DNA from: Dickeya oryzae
GTDB lineage: Bacteria > Pseudomonadota > Gammaproteobacteria > Enterobacterales > Enterobacteriaceae
Assembly: GCF_009372235.1 (NCBI RefSeq)
Contig: NZ_ML762925.1
Location: 25,189-89,188 of the forward strand
Reading direction: 5' to 3'
DNA length: 64,000 bases
In this document: in pieces, positions 36,422 to 45,832 of the stretch
Layout: the number at the start of each line of letters is the position of its first letter
Numbering within the stretch: the first letter of the stretch is position 1
Notes under the pieces: model-generated
Told to the model about the DNA's origin: nothing
Seen by the model: the letters and a program-made list of their open reading frames with translations, nothing else
The model's database searches: none
Position numbers and translations under genes: made by a program

Positions 36422-37201
36422 ATGACACGCAACGTTATGATACGTAAAAAGTACCTTATCGGTTTGATCGTTACGTTATTGTTGGTCGCCCTGCTGCTCT
36501 ATTTCTGGCAACCTTTCGCCCGGCGCGGTAACGGTAATGCCTTGTGGCAGTTCGTCAGTCAACAGTGCGTTCCCAACCAGCAGAACAACCACTCGCCCGC
36601 CCCTTGTCTGGATGTCAATCTGCAAGGTCATTACGCCCTGTTCAAAGACCGGCGCGGCCCGTATCACAATCTGCTGATCCCAACCGACCGTATCAGCGGA
36701 ATTGAAAGCCCGTTACTGTTGCAACCCGGCACACCGGCCTGGTTTGCCGCCGCCTGGAGTTACCGCGACAGGCTATCGAGCCAGATGGGTAAACCGATCA
36801 GCGACGATAAGCTGGGGCTGGCGATCAATTCACTGTATGGCCGCACACAAGGCCAGTTGCATATTCATATTTCCTGCCTGAAACCCGAGGTTTACCAAAC
36901 GCTGCGCACCCAAAATGCACACATCGGCTACGACTGGGTCGCCCTTGGTCAGCCACTGCTGGAGCACGACTATCTGGCCACCAGGCTCAACGGCAGCGAC
37001 CTGACGCGTTCCGACCCGTTCAAGTTGCTCAATCAATATGTACAGGCCCGTGGGGACAACATGGAAAACTACGGTCTGGCGCTCACCGCCAACGCGCAGG
37101 GCGAACTGATCCTGCTGGCAGTACGGCGTGACTTTATCGGCCTGTTCAATCGGGGTTCTGCGGAAGAAATTCTGGATGTGAGCTGCGCGCTGGCGCAGTA
37201 A
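36422..37201 (+). CDS. cdh: CDP-diacylglycerol diphosphatase
   Basis: A 259-residue inner-membrane enzyme with one N-terminal membrane segment (YLIGLIVTLLLVALLLYFW) and a HIT-like catalytic motif QLHIHISCLKP (about 143-153). The order NALWQFVSQQCVP, GHYALFKDRRGPYHNLLIPTDRISGIESP is that of enterobacterial Cdh. It hydrolyses CDP-diacylglycerol to CMP and phosphatidate. Either ATG, 36422 or 36437, could be the start. Confidence 0.93.
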   Translation: MTRNVMIRKKYLIGLIVTLLLVALLLYFWQPFARRGNGNALWQFVSQQCVPNQQNNHSPAPCLDVNLQGHYALFKDRRGPYHNLLIPTDRISGIESPLLLQPGTPAWFAAAWSYRDRLSSQMGKPISDDKLGLAINSLYGRTQGQLHIHISCLKPEVYQTLRTQNAHIGYDWVALGQPLLEHDYLATRLNGSDLTRSDPFKLLNQYVQARGDNMENYGLALTANAQGELILLAVRRDFIGLFNRGSAEEILDVSCALAQ

Positions 37202-37420
37202 CGCTGAAGTGGCGGTGAAGCGGGATACACCGCATCAATAATTACCCTGTTAACGAGTCCCGGCCGGGCATCGCACCTGTTCTCTGCATCAGGCAAAAAA
37301 CAGACGATGACCAGCCGGGGGAATAAGGGGGCCAGCCCGAGAATACCGTTTCAGTTATCTGTTCACACTATAACTGACTCCCTTCAGTGGCTGGCATAAT
37401 GCTTTTCTAATTAATAAATA

Positions 37421-37813
37421 CTATTCTGTTTTAGCCGGGTTTGATATTGTCGGTGTCGATTCTTTTTTCTCATCGGTGGTATTTTTCTTTTTCTCTGCGG
37501 TTATTTTATGCTCCGCTGTTTTTTCTTTTCCCGCTTTTTCTGCTGCCGTTTTTTCTTTTTCCTCTGTCGTAACTTTTTTATGCGTCACTTTTTTATCGCT
37601 ATGCTTATTGAGCGATTTATCCGTTGCTGTTTGCTGCGCCGTTAGCGCTTTGTTGTTCGCCTCCTGACTCGCTGTAGCGTTTGCGACGGGTGTGGTTTTC
37701 ACTTCCGCGCTAGTGGCCGTTCCGGTTACCGGTTTGGCGCTCACTTCAGTGGATGCAGCGTGAGCGTAAGAAGCAGCCAGGATAACGCCTAAAAACAGAG
37801 GTTTCATATTCAT
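37421..37813 (-). CDS. Secreted Lys/Thr/Glu-rich low-complexity protein
   Basis: A 130-residue protein with a signal peptide (MNMKPLFLGVILAASYAHA) and a mature part almost entirely of Lys, Thr, Ala and Glu (HKKVTTEEKEKTAAEKAGK). It lacks predicted hydrophobic structure and is probably disordered in the periplasm. The composition recalls acid-shock (Asr-like) periplasmic proteins, but no motif proves this. AAAGGA lies 9 nt before the ATG at 37813. Confidence 0.7.
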   Translation of the reverse strand: MNMKPLFLGVILAASYAHAASTEVSAKPVTGTATSAEVKTTPVANATASQEANNKALTAQQTATDKSLNKHSDKKVTHKKVTTEEKEKTAAEKAGKEKTAEHKITAEKKKNTTDEKKESTPTISNPAKTE

Positions 37814-38137
37814 TATGAATTTCCTTTAACAAGTCATTTGCGATTAACCAGACATAACGTTTTATATTCTGGTTAATAACCGAAGCGTTCAGGTAACCGC
37901 CTCGTGAGTGATTAAAGCAAAGCTGGAAATAAAAAGAATATGGAATACTCCTAGAAATCACCAGACTCATCCGACCTGATTATTTTATATTCTCCTCCCT
38001 GCCGGGATAAATACCCTGTGCGTTGTTTGTTTTATGCAATTCCTACTCTCACGCAGTGGATAAACCCGCTACCTAGCTCAGGGTTATTCATAGCCAATCG
38101 ATTGGATGCCAGCAATATCGTGGATAAGATAAAAAGA
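37814..38137. other. AT-rich intergenic region
   Basis: About 320 bp with no supportable gene. It should hold the promoter of the low-complexity protein and the end of the transporter operon. No riboswitch or strong terminator was recognised. Confidence 0.4.
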
Positions 38138-38809
38138 TTACCGTCGGTAGGCCAGCCGACGTACCAGCCTGTCGCCCAGCGACTGCACCAGTTGCACCAG
38201 CAACACCAGTACGATCACCGTGCCCGCCATCACCTGTTGATTAAAACGCTGATAACCGTAGCGGATAGCCAAATCCCCCAGCCCGCCGCCGCCAATCACC
38301 CCCGCCATTGACGAAAAACCGATGAGCATCACGACCGTCAACGTCACGCCTGCCAGAATCGACGGCAACGCTTCCGGCAATAGCGCTTTGGTGATCACAT
38401 GCCAGACGGTGCCCCCCATCGATTCAATGGCCTCGATCCGGCCGCTATCCACCTCGGCCAGCGCATTTTCCACAATGCGGGCGAAGAACGGAAACGCACC
38501 GACGGCAATGGGTACTACCGCCGCCGTACTACCCAACGTGGTACCTACCACCCAGCGGGTAAACGGGATCAGGGCAATCAACAACACGACAAATGGCAGC
38601 GAGCGTCCAACGTTGATTACGCTTCCCAGCACCGCGTTGACACGCGGCAGCGGCAAAACACCGGACTGTCGACTGATAAACAGCAACACACCGGTCGGCA
38701 AACCGACCAGCACGGTAAACAACGCCGCCAACCCTACCATATAGAGCGTTTCCAGCGTCGCGTTCAGCATAATCGGGAAAAACTCGTCCCAGCTCAGGCG
38801 ACTTTGCAT
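38138..38809 (-). CDS. MetI-like ABC transporter permease
   Basis: A 223-residue membrane protein with five hydrophobic segments and the MetI-type loop [21 protein letters not shown]. It is close to MetI in size and pattern ([21 protein letters not shown]). Overlaps the ATPase gene by 16 bp and forms the pore of a methionine-type importer. Confidence 0.93.
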   Translation of the reverse strand: MQSRLSWDEFFPIMLNATLETLYMVGLAALFTVLVGLPTGVLLFISRQSGVLPLPRVNAVLGSVINVGRSLPFVVLLIALIPFTRWVVGTTLGSTAAVVPIAVGAFPFFARIVENALAEVDSGRIEAIESMGGTVWHVITKALLPEALPSILAGVTLTVVMLIGFSSMAGVIGGGGLGDLAIRYGYQRFNQQVMAGTVIVLVLLVQLVQSLGDRLVRRLAYRR

Positions 38810-39585
38810 AATCCGTTCTCCTCAATGCCATGACGCCGTAGAAACGCGCGCTCAGCGGCTAAATCCGGCAGCAGCGCGTGTCGCAAACGGGAAGTCGGAT
38901 CCGCCAGCAAGGTCCGTAACGCGCCGCTTTCCGCCACACGCCCTTGCTCCAGCAACGCGGCATGGTCGCAGATAGCTTTAACCACCTCCAACTCATGGGT
39001 AATCAGCACTATCGTCAGGCCCAGTTGTTGGTTGATCTCCGCCAGCAACGCCAGTATTGACGCGGTAGTCTCCGGGTCAAGCGCACTGGTGGCTTCATCA
39101 CACAGCAGATAACGCGGTCGCGCCGCCAATGCGCGAGCAATGCCGACCCGCTGTTTCTGACCACCGGACAACTGCGATGGATAAGATTGCGCCTTGTCGC
39201 TTAACCCCACCAACGCCAACAATTCCGTCACCCGTTCCTCACGTTCGAGCTTGCCAACCCCGGCAATTTCCAGCGGTACTGCCACGTTATCCCGCACAGT
39301 GCGGGCATGCAGTAAATTAAAATGCTGGAAAATCATTCCGGTACGCTGGCGTTGCTGGCGTAGTTCTCGCGGCGACAGGCTGGCGATATCACACTCATCT
39401 ATCAGAATACGGCCCGAGGTGGGCCGTTCCAGCAGATTGAGACAACGGATCAACGTACTCTTGCCCGCACCACTACGCCCGAGAATGCCGTACACCGCCC
39501 CTGAGGGAATCGTCAGCGACACATTCTCCAACGCAGGTTGTGCACAGCCCGGATAGCGTTTTCCCAACCGTTCGATGCGAATCAT
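38794..39585 (-). CDS. MetN-like ABC transporter ATPase lacking the NIL domain
   Basis: A 263-residue ATPase with Walker [10 protein letters not shown] (about 37-45), signature [15 protein letters not shown] and Walker [13 protein letters not shown]. Standard MetN is about 343 residues and carries a C-terminal NIL/ACT-like domain that senses methionine; here the protein ends about 25 residues after the ATPase core. It therefore lacks the usual trans-inhibition domain. It lies 3 bp downstream of the binding-protein gene. Confidence 0.92.
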   Translation of the reverse strand: MIRIERLGKRYPGCAQPALENVSLTIPSGAVYGILGRSGAGKSTLIRCLNLLERPTSGRILIDECDIASLSPRELRQQRQRTGMIFQHFNLLHARTVRDNVAVPLEIAGVGKLEREERVTELLALVGLSDKAQSYPSQLSGGQKQRVGIARALAARPRYLLCDEATSALDPETTASILALLAEINQQLGLTIVLITHELEVVKAICDHAALLEQGRVAESGALRTLLADPTSRLRHALLPDLAAERAFLRRHGIEENGLCKVA

Positions 39586-39588
39586 GCG

Positions 39589-40395
39589 TTATTGCCCCGC
39601 CACCGCAATCACCGACCCTTTATAATGCTGGCTGATGAAATCCGCCGTCGCTTTAGACTCCAAATCCTTCGCCAGTTGTTTAATGCGCGGATCGTCTTGC
39701 AACGCAGGTGTCGTCACCAGAATGTTGGCGTACGGGTTATGGCTGGCGCTTTCCAACCCCAACGCATCACGGGATGGAACCAACCCTGCTTCCAGTGCGT
39801 AGTTACCATTGATAACCGCCAGGTCGACGTCATCCAGCGAGCGGGGGATTTGTGCCGCTTCGATCTCTTTAATCTTCAGTTTTTTCGGGTTTTCGGCGAT
39901 ATCTTTCGGTGTCGCCTGATCTTTCGCCGGGTCGTTATAACCCGCCTTAAGTTTGATTAACCCCTGCCCTTGCAGCAAGTACAGTGCCCGACTAAGGTTA
40001 GTGACGTTATTTGGCACCGCCACGGTGGCATTCTCTTTCACCTCGTTAAGCGATTTGTATTTGCGGGAATAGATCCCCAGTGGTTCGATATGCACGGTGG
40101 CTACCACCACGAATTTTTTGCCCAACGCTTTTTCCTGATCGCGCAGGTAAGGCACATGCTGGAAGTAGTTAGCGTCAACATCGCCGCTGGCCAGTAACTC
40201 ATTGGCGTTCACGTTACCACTGAGTTCCACCACCTTCAGTTTCAGTGACGGATCCGTCTTTTGAATCTGGGCCAGAATTTCTGCATGTGGCACCGGGTCC
40301 GCTGCCACCCGCAAGGCATCAGCCGCCTGAGCCGATACCGATAACCCCATTGCCAATGCCATTGCTGTCAGAGAAAAAAATTTATTATTTTTCAT
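39589..40395 (-). CDS. MetQ/NlpA-family substrate-binding protein
   Basis: A 268-residue binding protein with signal peptide MKNNKFFSLTAMALAMGLSVSAQAA, cleaved as an ordinary secreted protein. There is no lipobox Cys, unlike enterobacterial MetQ. The NlpA/MetQ core (VPHAEILAQI, NANYFQHVPYL, LDDVDLAVINGNYAL) is intact. With the short MetN and MetI it makes an importer for methionine or another sulfur compound or amino acid. Confidence 0.93.
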   Translation of the reverse strand: MKNNKFFSLTAMALAMGLSVSAQAADALRVAADPVPHAEILAQIQKTDPSLKLKVVELSGNVNANELLASGDVDANYFQHVPYLRDQEKALGKKFVVVATVHIEPLGIYSRKYKSLNEVKENATVAVPNNVTNLSRALYLLQGQGLIKLKAGYNDPAKDQATPKDIAENPKKLKIKEIEAAQIPRSLDDVDLAVINGNYALEAGLVPSRDALGLESASHNPYANILVTTPALQDDPRIKQLAKDLESKATADFISQHYKGSVIAVAGQ

Positions 40396-40431
40396 GTTGT
40401 TATTCCTTATTAATGGTAATTATTTTACGTC

Positions 40432-41466
40432 TCAGACGGTCTCTGCCTGCTGTTGTGCCTGCAATACATCGCCGTAATAGCGCTTCGCCACCTCTGGGTG
40501 GGAACGTAAGCGCCCTTTCAGGTAATTCCAGCCGACGTCACGCAACAGCGGGTTGTTCGGGTCGCTGGCAGGTCCGCGCGCCAGTGTTGCCAGCGCGGGT
40601 GACAGTGGAAATACCGGTACCACTGCATCCAGTTGCGCGCCAAGAAAGAACGCGATGGAGAGCCGCTCCTGACCTGGCGGCGGCGAGACGACCCGGTGCA
40701 CCGTGGCACGCAGATAGCCATCGGTCGCCAGTTCCAGCAACTCGCCGATGTTGACCACAAATGAACCCGGCAATGGACGCGCGTCGACCCAACTATCCGG
40801 TTCAAGCTCCACCTGCAAGCCGGGCTGATCATCTTGTAACAGCAGCGTCAGAAAGCCGGAGTCTTTGTGCGCGCCAACCCCTTGCTGGTTGCCTACCACT
40901 GGTTGCCCGGGGTAGCGAATCAGCTTGATATGCTCGTTGGGTTTATTACCGTACAACGCATCAAACGCGGTGACCGGCAACCCCAGAAGCTCAGCGAAAG
41001 CACGCAACAGGCGCAGTGAAATTCGGGTCAGGGTTTGCTGCCATTCCAGCAGTGTACTTCTCAGCGCGGGTAGCGATTCAGGCCACTGATTCGGCCCCTG
41101 CAGTCGCCGCCAGGCCGGGTCGCCCGACAGCAGGCGCAGCGCCGGGCGCTCTGCCCCAATATCAAACTGCTCACGCCAGTCCGGCGCGCTGCGGGTTCGT
41201 TCGGCACCTGCCAGGGTATACCCCCGAAAATGGGGAGAGCGAATCATCGCCACGCGCTGTTTTTCATCATCCTGCAGAGAGAAAAAAGCTCGCGATACGC
41301 GCTGAACGCGTTGTTGCAATTCCGGCGAGACGCCGTGGTGGGTGAGATAAAAGAAGCCGGTTTCACGTGCGGCGTGATTCAGGCGTTGCAGAAACTCGGC
41401 GCGTTGCCGGGCACTGCCTTCAAGCAGAGAAAAATCGAGTACGGGCAAGGTTTCGGTGTGACTCAT
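40432..41466 (-). CDS. 2-oxoglutarate/Fe(II)-dependent oxygenase (IPNS-like)
   Basis: A 344-residue oxygenase of the isopenicillin-N-synthase family: N-terminal region VLDFSLLEGSARQRAEFLQRLNHAARETGFFYLTHHGV, the iron ligands HKD (VGAHKDSGFLTLLLQDD) and the distal HRVVSPPPGQERLSIAFF with the 2-oxoglutarate-binding Arg-x-Ser. The ATG at 41466 has CTGGAG upstream. It heads a transcript with the MetQ/N/I-like genes and probably hydroxylates or opens the imported compound. Confidence 0.9.
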   Translation of the reverse strand: MSHTETLPVLDFSLLEGSARQRAEFLQRLNHAARETGFFYLTHHGVSPELQQRVQRVSRAFFSLQDDEKQRVAMIRSPHFRGYTLAGAERTRSAPDWREQFDIGAERPALRLLSGDPAWRRLQGPNQWPESLPALRSTLLEWQQTLTRISLRLLRAFAELLGLPVTAFDALYGNKPNEHIKLIRYPGQPVVGNQQGVGAHKDSGFLTLLLQDDQPGLQVELEPDSWVDARPLPGSFVVNIGELLELATDGYLRATVHRVVSPPPGQERLSIAFFLGAQLDAVVPVFPLSPALATLARGPASDPNNPLLRDVGWNYLKGRLRSHPEVAKRYYGDVLQAQQQAETV

Positions 41467-41881
41467 GGCTAACTCCAGTAATGAAATGTAGAGATGTCGT
41501 GGCATTCAACATGGAGCAAGCGCAACAAGACGAAGGGGACATGGTGATTCCTCATGGTCGATAATCAGGAAACCGGCTCGTAAAACGAACCTAAAACATG
41601 ACATCATCACGCCATAGCAGCGAATGACGGCTGAAATGTATTAATCCTGATTTTCCCACGCAGGTAAAATATCAATAACGGCAAAGGTAAGACGAAAATC
41701 GGCACAACCATTGACGTCGATTTGCTGTAATTGGTAACAAATTTGTAAGCAGCTTTACCTGACAATCCATGTATTCGCCTGCGGGAACACAGTAGGATGA
41801 CGGCGAAGGGTGTGATAAAACAGCCGCAGAACCGCCCACCGTGTGCCCGGTCTGCACTCCAATATCTCTTGAGGTAATCCT
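41467..41881. other. Intergenic divergent promoter region
   Basis: About 415 bp between the divergent oxygenase and DUF2076 genes. No gene, RNA or clear operator was recognised; the promoters of both genes must lie here. Confidence 0.4.
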
Positions 41882-42676
41882 ATGCAATCTGAAGAACAAC
41901 GCCTTATTGATGGTCTGTTTAGCCGACTGAAGACAGCCGAGACCAACACGGGCCCTCGGGATCTCAAGGCAGAACAGCAAATCAACGACTATATTCGCCA
42001 GCAGCCTGCCGCACCTTACTACATGGCGCAGGCGATGATTATTCAGGAAGCGGCGCTCAAACAACTGGATCAGCGGGTGAAAGAACTGGAAGCCGAGGTT
42101 AACCGGCTCAGACAAGAAGCCGCTGCGCGCCCACAACAAAGTAGCGGTGGTTTTCTGGCCGGTCTGTTTGGCGGCGGCAGCCGTAACAGCGCGCCACAGC
42201 AACCAGCCCAGCCTTCTCAACCGGCGGGTTATGGTCAGCAGCCTGCGGGCTATGGCCAACCTGCCGGTTACGGCCAGCCGATGGGATACACTCCGCCGCC
42301 AGCAGGTTACGGCCAGCCAGCGCCAGGTTATGCCCAGCCAGCCCCTTCCCGCGCGGGTGGTTTCCTGAGTGGCGCGCTGCAAACTGCGGCTGGCGTGGCA
42401 GGCGGCGTCGTGCTGGCGGATATGCTGACGGGCATGTTCCATCGCTCACAGCCAGAAGAGATCGTCAATATCATCAATGAAACACCGATGATCAACGACA
42501 ATCCGTTGGGCAATGCCAGCGATAATTTCCGCGATTTCAGCGCGAATAACCTGGATACCTTCAACGGCACTGGCAACAACGACCAGTGGACCAATGTCAG
42601 CAGCGAACCGCAGGGTAACGACTACGACGATTTCTCTGCCGACGACTCCTACGACGACGACGATTCTTACGTCTGA
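41882..42676 (+). CDS. DUF2076 protein with YGQP-type repeats
   Basis: This 264-residue protein follows the DUF2076 plan. A helical N-terminus (1-85, QSEEQRLIDGLFSRLKTAE) runs into a coiled coil (QLDQRVKELEAEVNRLRQEA), then a Gly/Pro/Gln/Tyr-rich linker with seven imperfect GYGQPA-type units (about 113-158), a small hydrophobic segment AAGVAGGVVLADMLTGMF, and a very acidic C-terminal tail (YDDFSADDSYDDDDS). It is described as a periplasmic or envelope-associated sensor family, but there is no signal peptide here. TTGAGGTAATCC precedes the ATG. Confidence 0.85.
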   Translation: MQSEEQRLIDGLFSRLKTAETNTGPRDLKAEQQINDYIRQQPAAPYYMAQAMIIQEAALKQLDQRVKELEAEVNRLRQEAAARPQQSSGGFLAGLFGGGSRNSAPQQPAQPSQPAGYGQQPAGYGQPAGYGQPMGYTPPPAGYGQPAPGYAQPAPSRAGGFLSGALQTAAGVAGGVVLADMLTGMFHRSQPEEIVNIINETPMINDNPLGNASDNFRDFSANNLDTFNGTGNNDQWTNVSSEPQGNDYDDFSADDSYDDDDSYV

Positions 42677-42694
42677 TACCCCGTTTTTCCCGCC

Positions 42695-42742
42695 ATCTGG
42701 CCGTCCCTTGTGTCGTCGTGCTGACTCAAGGGACGGCCAGAT
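42695..42742. terminator. Long hairpin after the DUF2076 gene
   Basis: ATCTGGCCGTCCCTTG (42695-42710) and its exact complement at 42727-42742 form a 16-bp stem with a 16-nt loop. It is 18 bp past the stop, without a T run. It may act as a terminator or a transcript-stabilising hairpin. Confidence 0.55.
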
Positions 42743-43045
42743 AAATAGATATGGATTATCCTGGCGCCGGTTTCAGGCTATCCTAAGCGCTCAGAAATCG
42801 GTGACGACTGGATAGCAGCCCCCTGTGGCAACGGCAGACCAATGTTGATTGCCCGCATCCGTTCGTAACGAATTGAAAGAAATAGAATAAAAGAGAAACA
42901 ATGCGGAATGGGCTTTTTTCATATCATTTATCAATAACACTGTATGATACCGGCTCTACGTGTGAACCGTTGCAGCCAGATAGCGACAGAATCACAACGA
43001 TTAGCGCCAGGGGAAGGCTCTGAAACCTGAAAGTGGACTGACGGC

Positions 43046-44461
43046 ATGCATCTGAACGTAGCTTTATTTAAAAAAGGCAGCACCGGGCTGAACAGTTTGA
43101 ATGTCTTCATGGTGACGCTGGTGGGTTGCAATATCGGCGCGCATGCCCGGTTATCCAACATTGATTTATCGGTATTCTGGCCGGTTAACATCATCATCGC
43201 AGCCTTGTTTTACCGCTGCCAATACCTGAATAACCCCTGGTACTATCTCGTCGCCTACGCCGCGATGATTCTGCAAGATACGATGTTCTACGGCTGGGGT
43301 GTCAGTGCGTTGACCATCAACTCCGCCAACATCGCGTTTATCGTTGTTCTCACCCAGTTGCTCAACTGGCCGGGACTCCTGACACGTCGGGAAACCGACA
43401 TGGTCAGTTCACTTTATGTCTTCGCCGCCTGCATGATTGCCGCCGTGGCCTGTGGTTTTGTCGGTGCCCTGGCGCAACAGCCATGGCCTGCCTTCCCGGC
43501 TGCGGTATTTCGCAGTAATTTTCTCAATTGGTTCAGCGACCAGTTCTACACCGCGGTGCTGTTTCTGCCACTGCTGTTAACCCTGCAAAGCCGGATCCCG
43601 CTGCATCTCCCGGCTTCGCTGCAACTGGCGGACGCCCTGCCATTATTGTTACTGCTGTTGTCTATCTGCGTTGCTCCGCTGCTCGGCCCGGTGGCGATCA
43701 TCGCGTTTCCTTTGCCGGCATTAACCTGGTGTGCGATTGTCTACCCGCTATGGTTGATTCGGCTTATCACCTTATGCGTCGGCGCGACTGAGTTAATCAT
43801 GACCGCTGAGCATGTTTACGCGCTCTATAGCCCGCAAGACCCGATGTTTATGCATCAGGTCGTGATTGCGCGCATCGGCATTGCCGCCACCATCTTCAGC
43901 CCGCTGATGATGGCAACCAACGCACGAACCATCCGCCAGTTAAACGCCCGCCTGCTGCGACAGGCCAGCCATGATTTTTTGACCAACACCCTGTCGCGCT
44001 ACGGGTTTACCGAAGCGCTGTCCACGCACGATCAGAACATCAAATCACAACAGGATGCGGTCAACATCATGTTGATTGATATCGATAACTTCAAAAACAT
44101 CAACGACAGCTTCGGGCATGACTGCGGCGATGAAATCCTGCGGCAAGTCGCCAATGTGATACAACGGACGGTTTCTGCACAAGGGCTGGTCAGCCGTATC
44201 GGCGGGGAAGAGTTTGCCGTCGTGTGCTTTAACTACAGTCCATCTGCATTTTATCGGCTGGCCGACGAACTGCGTCAAACCATCCAGCACACCGTATTTC
44301 TGTTCAACCAACAGCACGTGCCGGTCACCGTTAGCATTGGCATTGCCCATGCGCAGGTAGCGGGTAAACACCTGGTGGATACGGTGCATGAGCTCTTTCC
44401 GCTGGCAGATAAAAACCTCTATACCGCCAAACGCGAAGGGCGTAACCGTACTATTCAGTAA
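43046..44461 (+). CDS. Membrane-bound diguanylate cyclase (GGDEF)
   Basis: A 471-residue protein with an N-terminal membrane domain of about eight segments (20-300, MASE-like) and a C-terminal GGDEF domain (about 310-470). The active site is GGEEF (386-390), with the metal-binding IDIDNFKNINDSFGHDCGDEIL intact, so it should make cyclic di-GMP. No RxxD inhibitory site is seen before GGEEF. The ribosome-binding site is weak and the exact start is uncertain. It lies about 370 bp after the DUF2076 gene. Confidence 0.92.
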   Translation: MHLNVALFKKGSTGLNSLNVFMVTLVGCNIGAHARLSNIDLSVFWPVNIIIAALFYRCQYLNNPWYYLVAYAAMILQDTMFYGWGVSALTINSANIAFIVVLTQLLNWPGLLTRRETDMVSSLYVFAACMIAAVACGFVGALAQQPWPAFPAAVFRSNFLNWFSDQFYTAVLFLPLLLTLQSRIPLHLPASLQLADALPLLLLLLSICVAPLLGPVAIIAFPLPALTWCAIVYPLWLIRLITLCVGATELIMTAEHVYALYSPQDPMFMHQVVIARIGIAATIFSPLMMATNARTIRQLNARLLRQASHDFLTNTLSRYGFTEALSTHDQNIKSQQDAVNIMLIDIDNFKNINDSFGHDCGDEILRQVANVIQRTVSAQGLVSRIGGEEFAVVCFNYSPSAFYRLADELRQTIQHTVFLFNQQHVPVTVSIGIAHAQVAGKHLVDTVHELFPLADKNLYTAKREGRNRTIQ

Positions 44462-44580
44462 AACGGCACTCAGTAAAACAGCACTACTCAGTAAAACCAT
44501 CGCCGAAGGACATAGGCAGGACATCGCCCGGTAACTGTACTCTGGCCTGACGATATATTCAGCATGTTGACCCTGGGTAG

Positions 44581-44904
44581 AATCTGGCAAGGTGCAGGAT
44601 ACGCACATTGCTGGTTGGTATTATCCGTCCGGACAGCGGCCGGTATGCCGTGGCCATTCTCAGTGCGAAAAACCCGGCACAAGCCTGGCACGACTTTGAA
44701 TTGTCAAACGGGAAAACCGTGCCATCGTTCCCGGACACTACACCGCCCGATGTCGTGAAAAAGCTGCAATACAACCAGCAGTTGCTTGAAGAACTGGGGG
44801 CTAACGTTACCCCGGCTATCTACTACATGAACGCCGACAGCGCCCTGCAACAGGTCGTCGGCCTGCCCGATGAAAAGCAACTGGCCGACATGATGGGGAA
44901 ATAA
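44581..44904 (+). pseudogene. dsbG: Disulfide isomerase DsbG, C-terminal fragment
   Basis: The frame gives IRTLLVGIIRPDSG, ELGANVTPAIYYMN and LQQVVGLPDEKQLADMMGK, matching the last 100 or so residues of DsbG. The thioredoxin CxxC active site, dimerisation domain and signal peptide are missing; upstream lies only the end of the diguanylate cyclase gene. This is a deletion remnant with no start codon of its own. Confidence 0.9.
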
Positions 44905-44973
44905 ACCGCTCCACCAGGAAGTACAAAAGTGGGTGCTCAGTGGCGCGCCATCAGCGTCTGGACCGTTGCCTGA

Positions 44974-45822
44974 TTACGCCATCGCCTGCGTCATCAGTGT
45001 CCAGGCCTGCATACCACCCGCCTCTGGCTGCCACGGTGTGCCCCGGATCATAGTGACCGGCGCATCGACCGGTTGCAGCCCGCACTCCACCAGCCAGTGC
45101 CCGAGTCCGAGAGCAGCGTCTGTGTCGATACGAACAAACTCACCGCCAACCTCGCTCATCAACGAACTGATCAACAAGCGGGCATGTTCGGCGCTGTCGG
45201 CAATCACCGGGCCGATAACATACCCACGGCCAAAAGGTCGCAACGCGCCAAACCCAGCGATACGGCCATGCTGCTCGAGCACCTGCATCGACGTTGACTG
45301 CCGCAATAGCCAGGCGATCAGCGCCGGGCGTGCTAACCCATGCGCCTGTTGATCCAACGTCGAGAGGTGAGAGGCATCCGCCAGCGTAGCAGCTCGCAGC
45401 CGTTGTCCATTATCCAGACTCGGTGCAGCGATTGTCGGTAACTGCGGGCACTGATACTGATGGATTTCACCCACCGGCGTAAATCCCAGCCGGGTATATA
45501 ACCCCTGCCCCGCCGCCGTGGCGTGTAGTCGCACCTGATATCCCTCAAGGCCAGCCAGCAGCCCTTCCATCAGCCGCCGACCGATGCCACGCCCTTGCTG
45601 CTGTTCATCCACCACCACCAGTCCGATAGTGGCCCAGCGTTCTCCCCAGCGCCAGCATACGGCGGTTCCCAACGGTTGCCCGTTTTCTTCCGCCAGCAGC
45701 CCGTCCCCCAGTTGCAACGCGTCCAGCCAGTCCTGTAGCCGATGCGGCCAGTTCGTCTGCTGGGTTAGCGACCAGCCAAAATCAGCATCCGCTGCCGTCA
45801 TGGCGCGTAAGGTTATCGTCAT
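44974..45822 (-). CDS. GNAT-family N-acetyltransferase
   Basis: A 282-residue protein with an N-terminal GNAT domain (1-140) holding the acetyl-CoA-binding motif QQQGRGIGRRLMEGLL (about 74-89). The C-terminal half (GLARPALIAWLLRQSTSMQVLEQHGRIAGFGALRPFGRGYVIGPVIA) resembles a second degenerate GNAT unit. It begins 10 bp after the FAD oxidoreductase gene, so the two form an operon. Substrate is unknown. Confidence 0.88.
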   Translation of the reverse strand: MTITLRAMTAADADFGWSLTQQTNWPHRLQDWLDALQLGDGLLAEENGQPLGTAVCWRWGERWATIGLVVVDEQQQGRGIGRRLMEGLLAGLEGYQVRLHATAAGQGLYTRLGFTPVGEIHQYQCPQLPTIAAPSLDNGQRLRAATLADASHLSTLDQQAHGLARPALIAWLLRQSTSMQVLEQHGRIAGFGALRPFGRGYVIGPVIADSAEHARLLISSLMSEVGGEFVRIDTDAALGLGHWLVECGLQPVDAPVTMIRGTPWQPEAGGMQAWTLMTQAMA

Positions 45823-45832
45823 CTCATGTTCC

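Noticed and set aside
37814-38137. A SAM or other riboswitch near the MetNIQ-like genes
   Set aside because: The region is at the 3' end of that operon and no conserved riboswitch core is seen here or in the 36-bp gap before the MetQ-like gene.
41672-42442. A long minus-strand frame antisense to the DUF2076 gene
   Set aside because: Its Arg/Trp-rich translation comes from the repetitive DNA of the real gene on the other strand.
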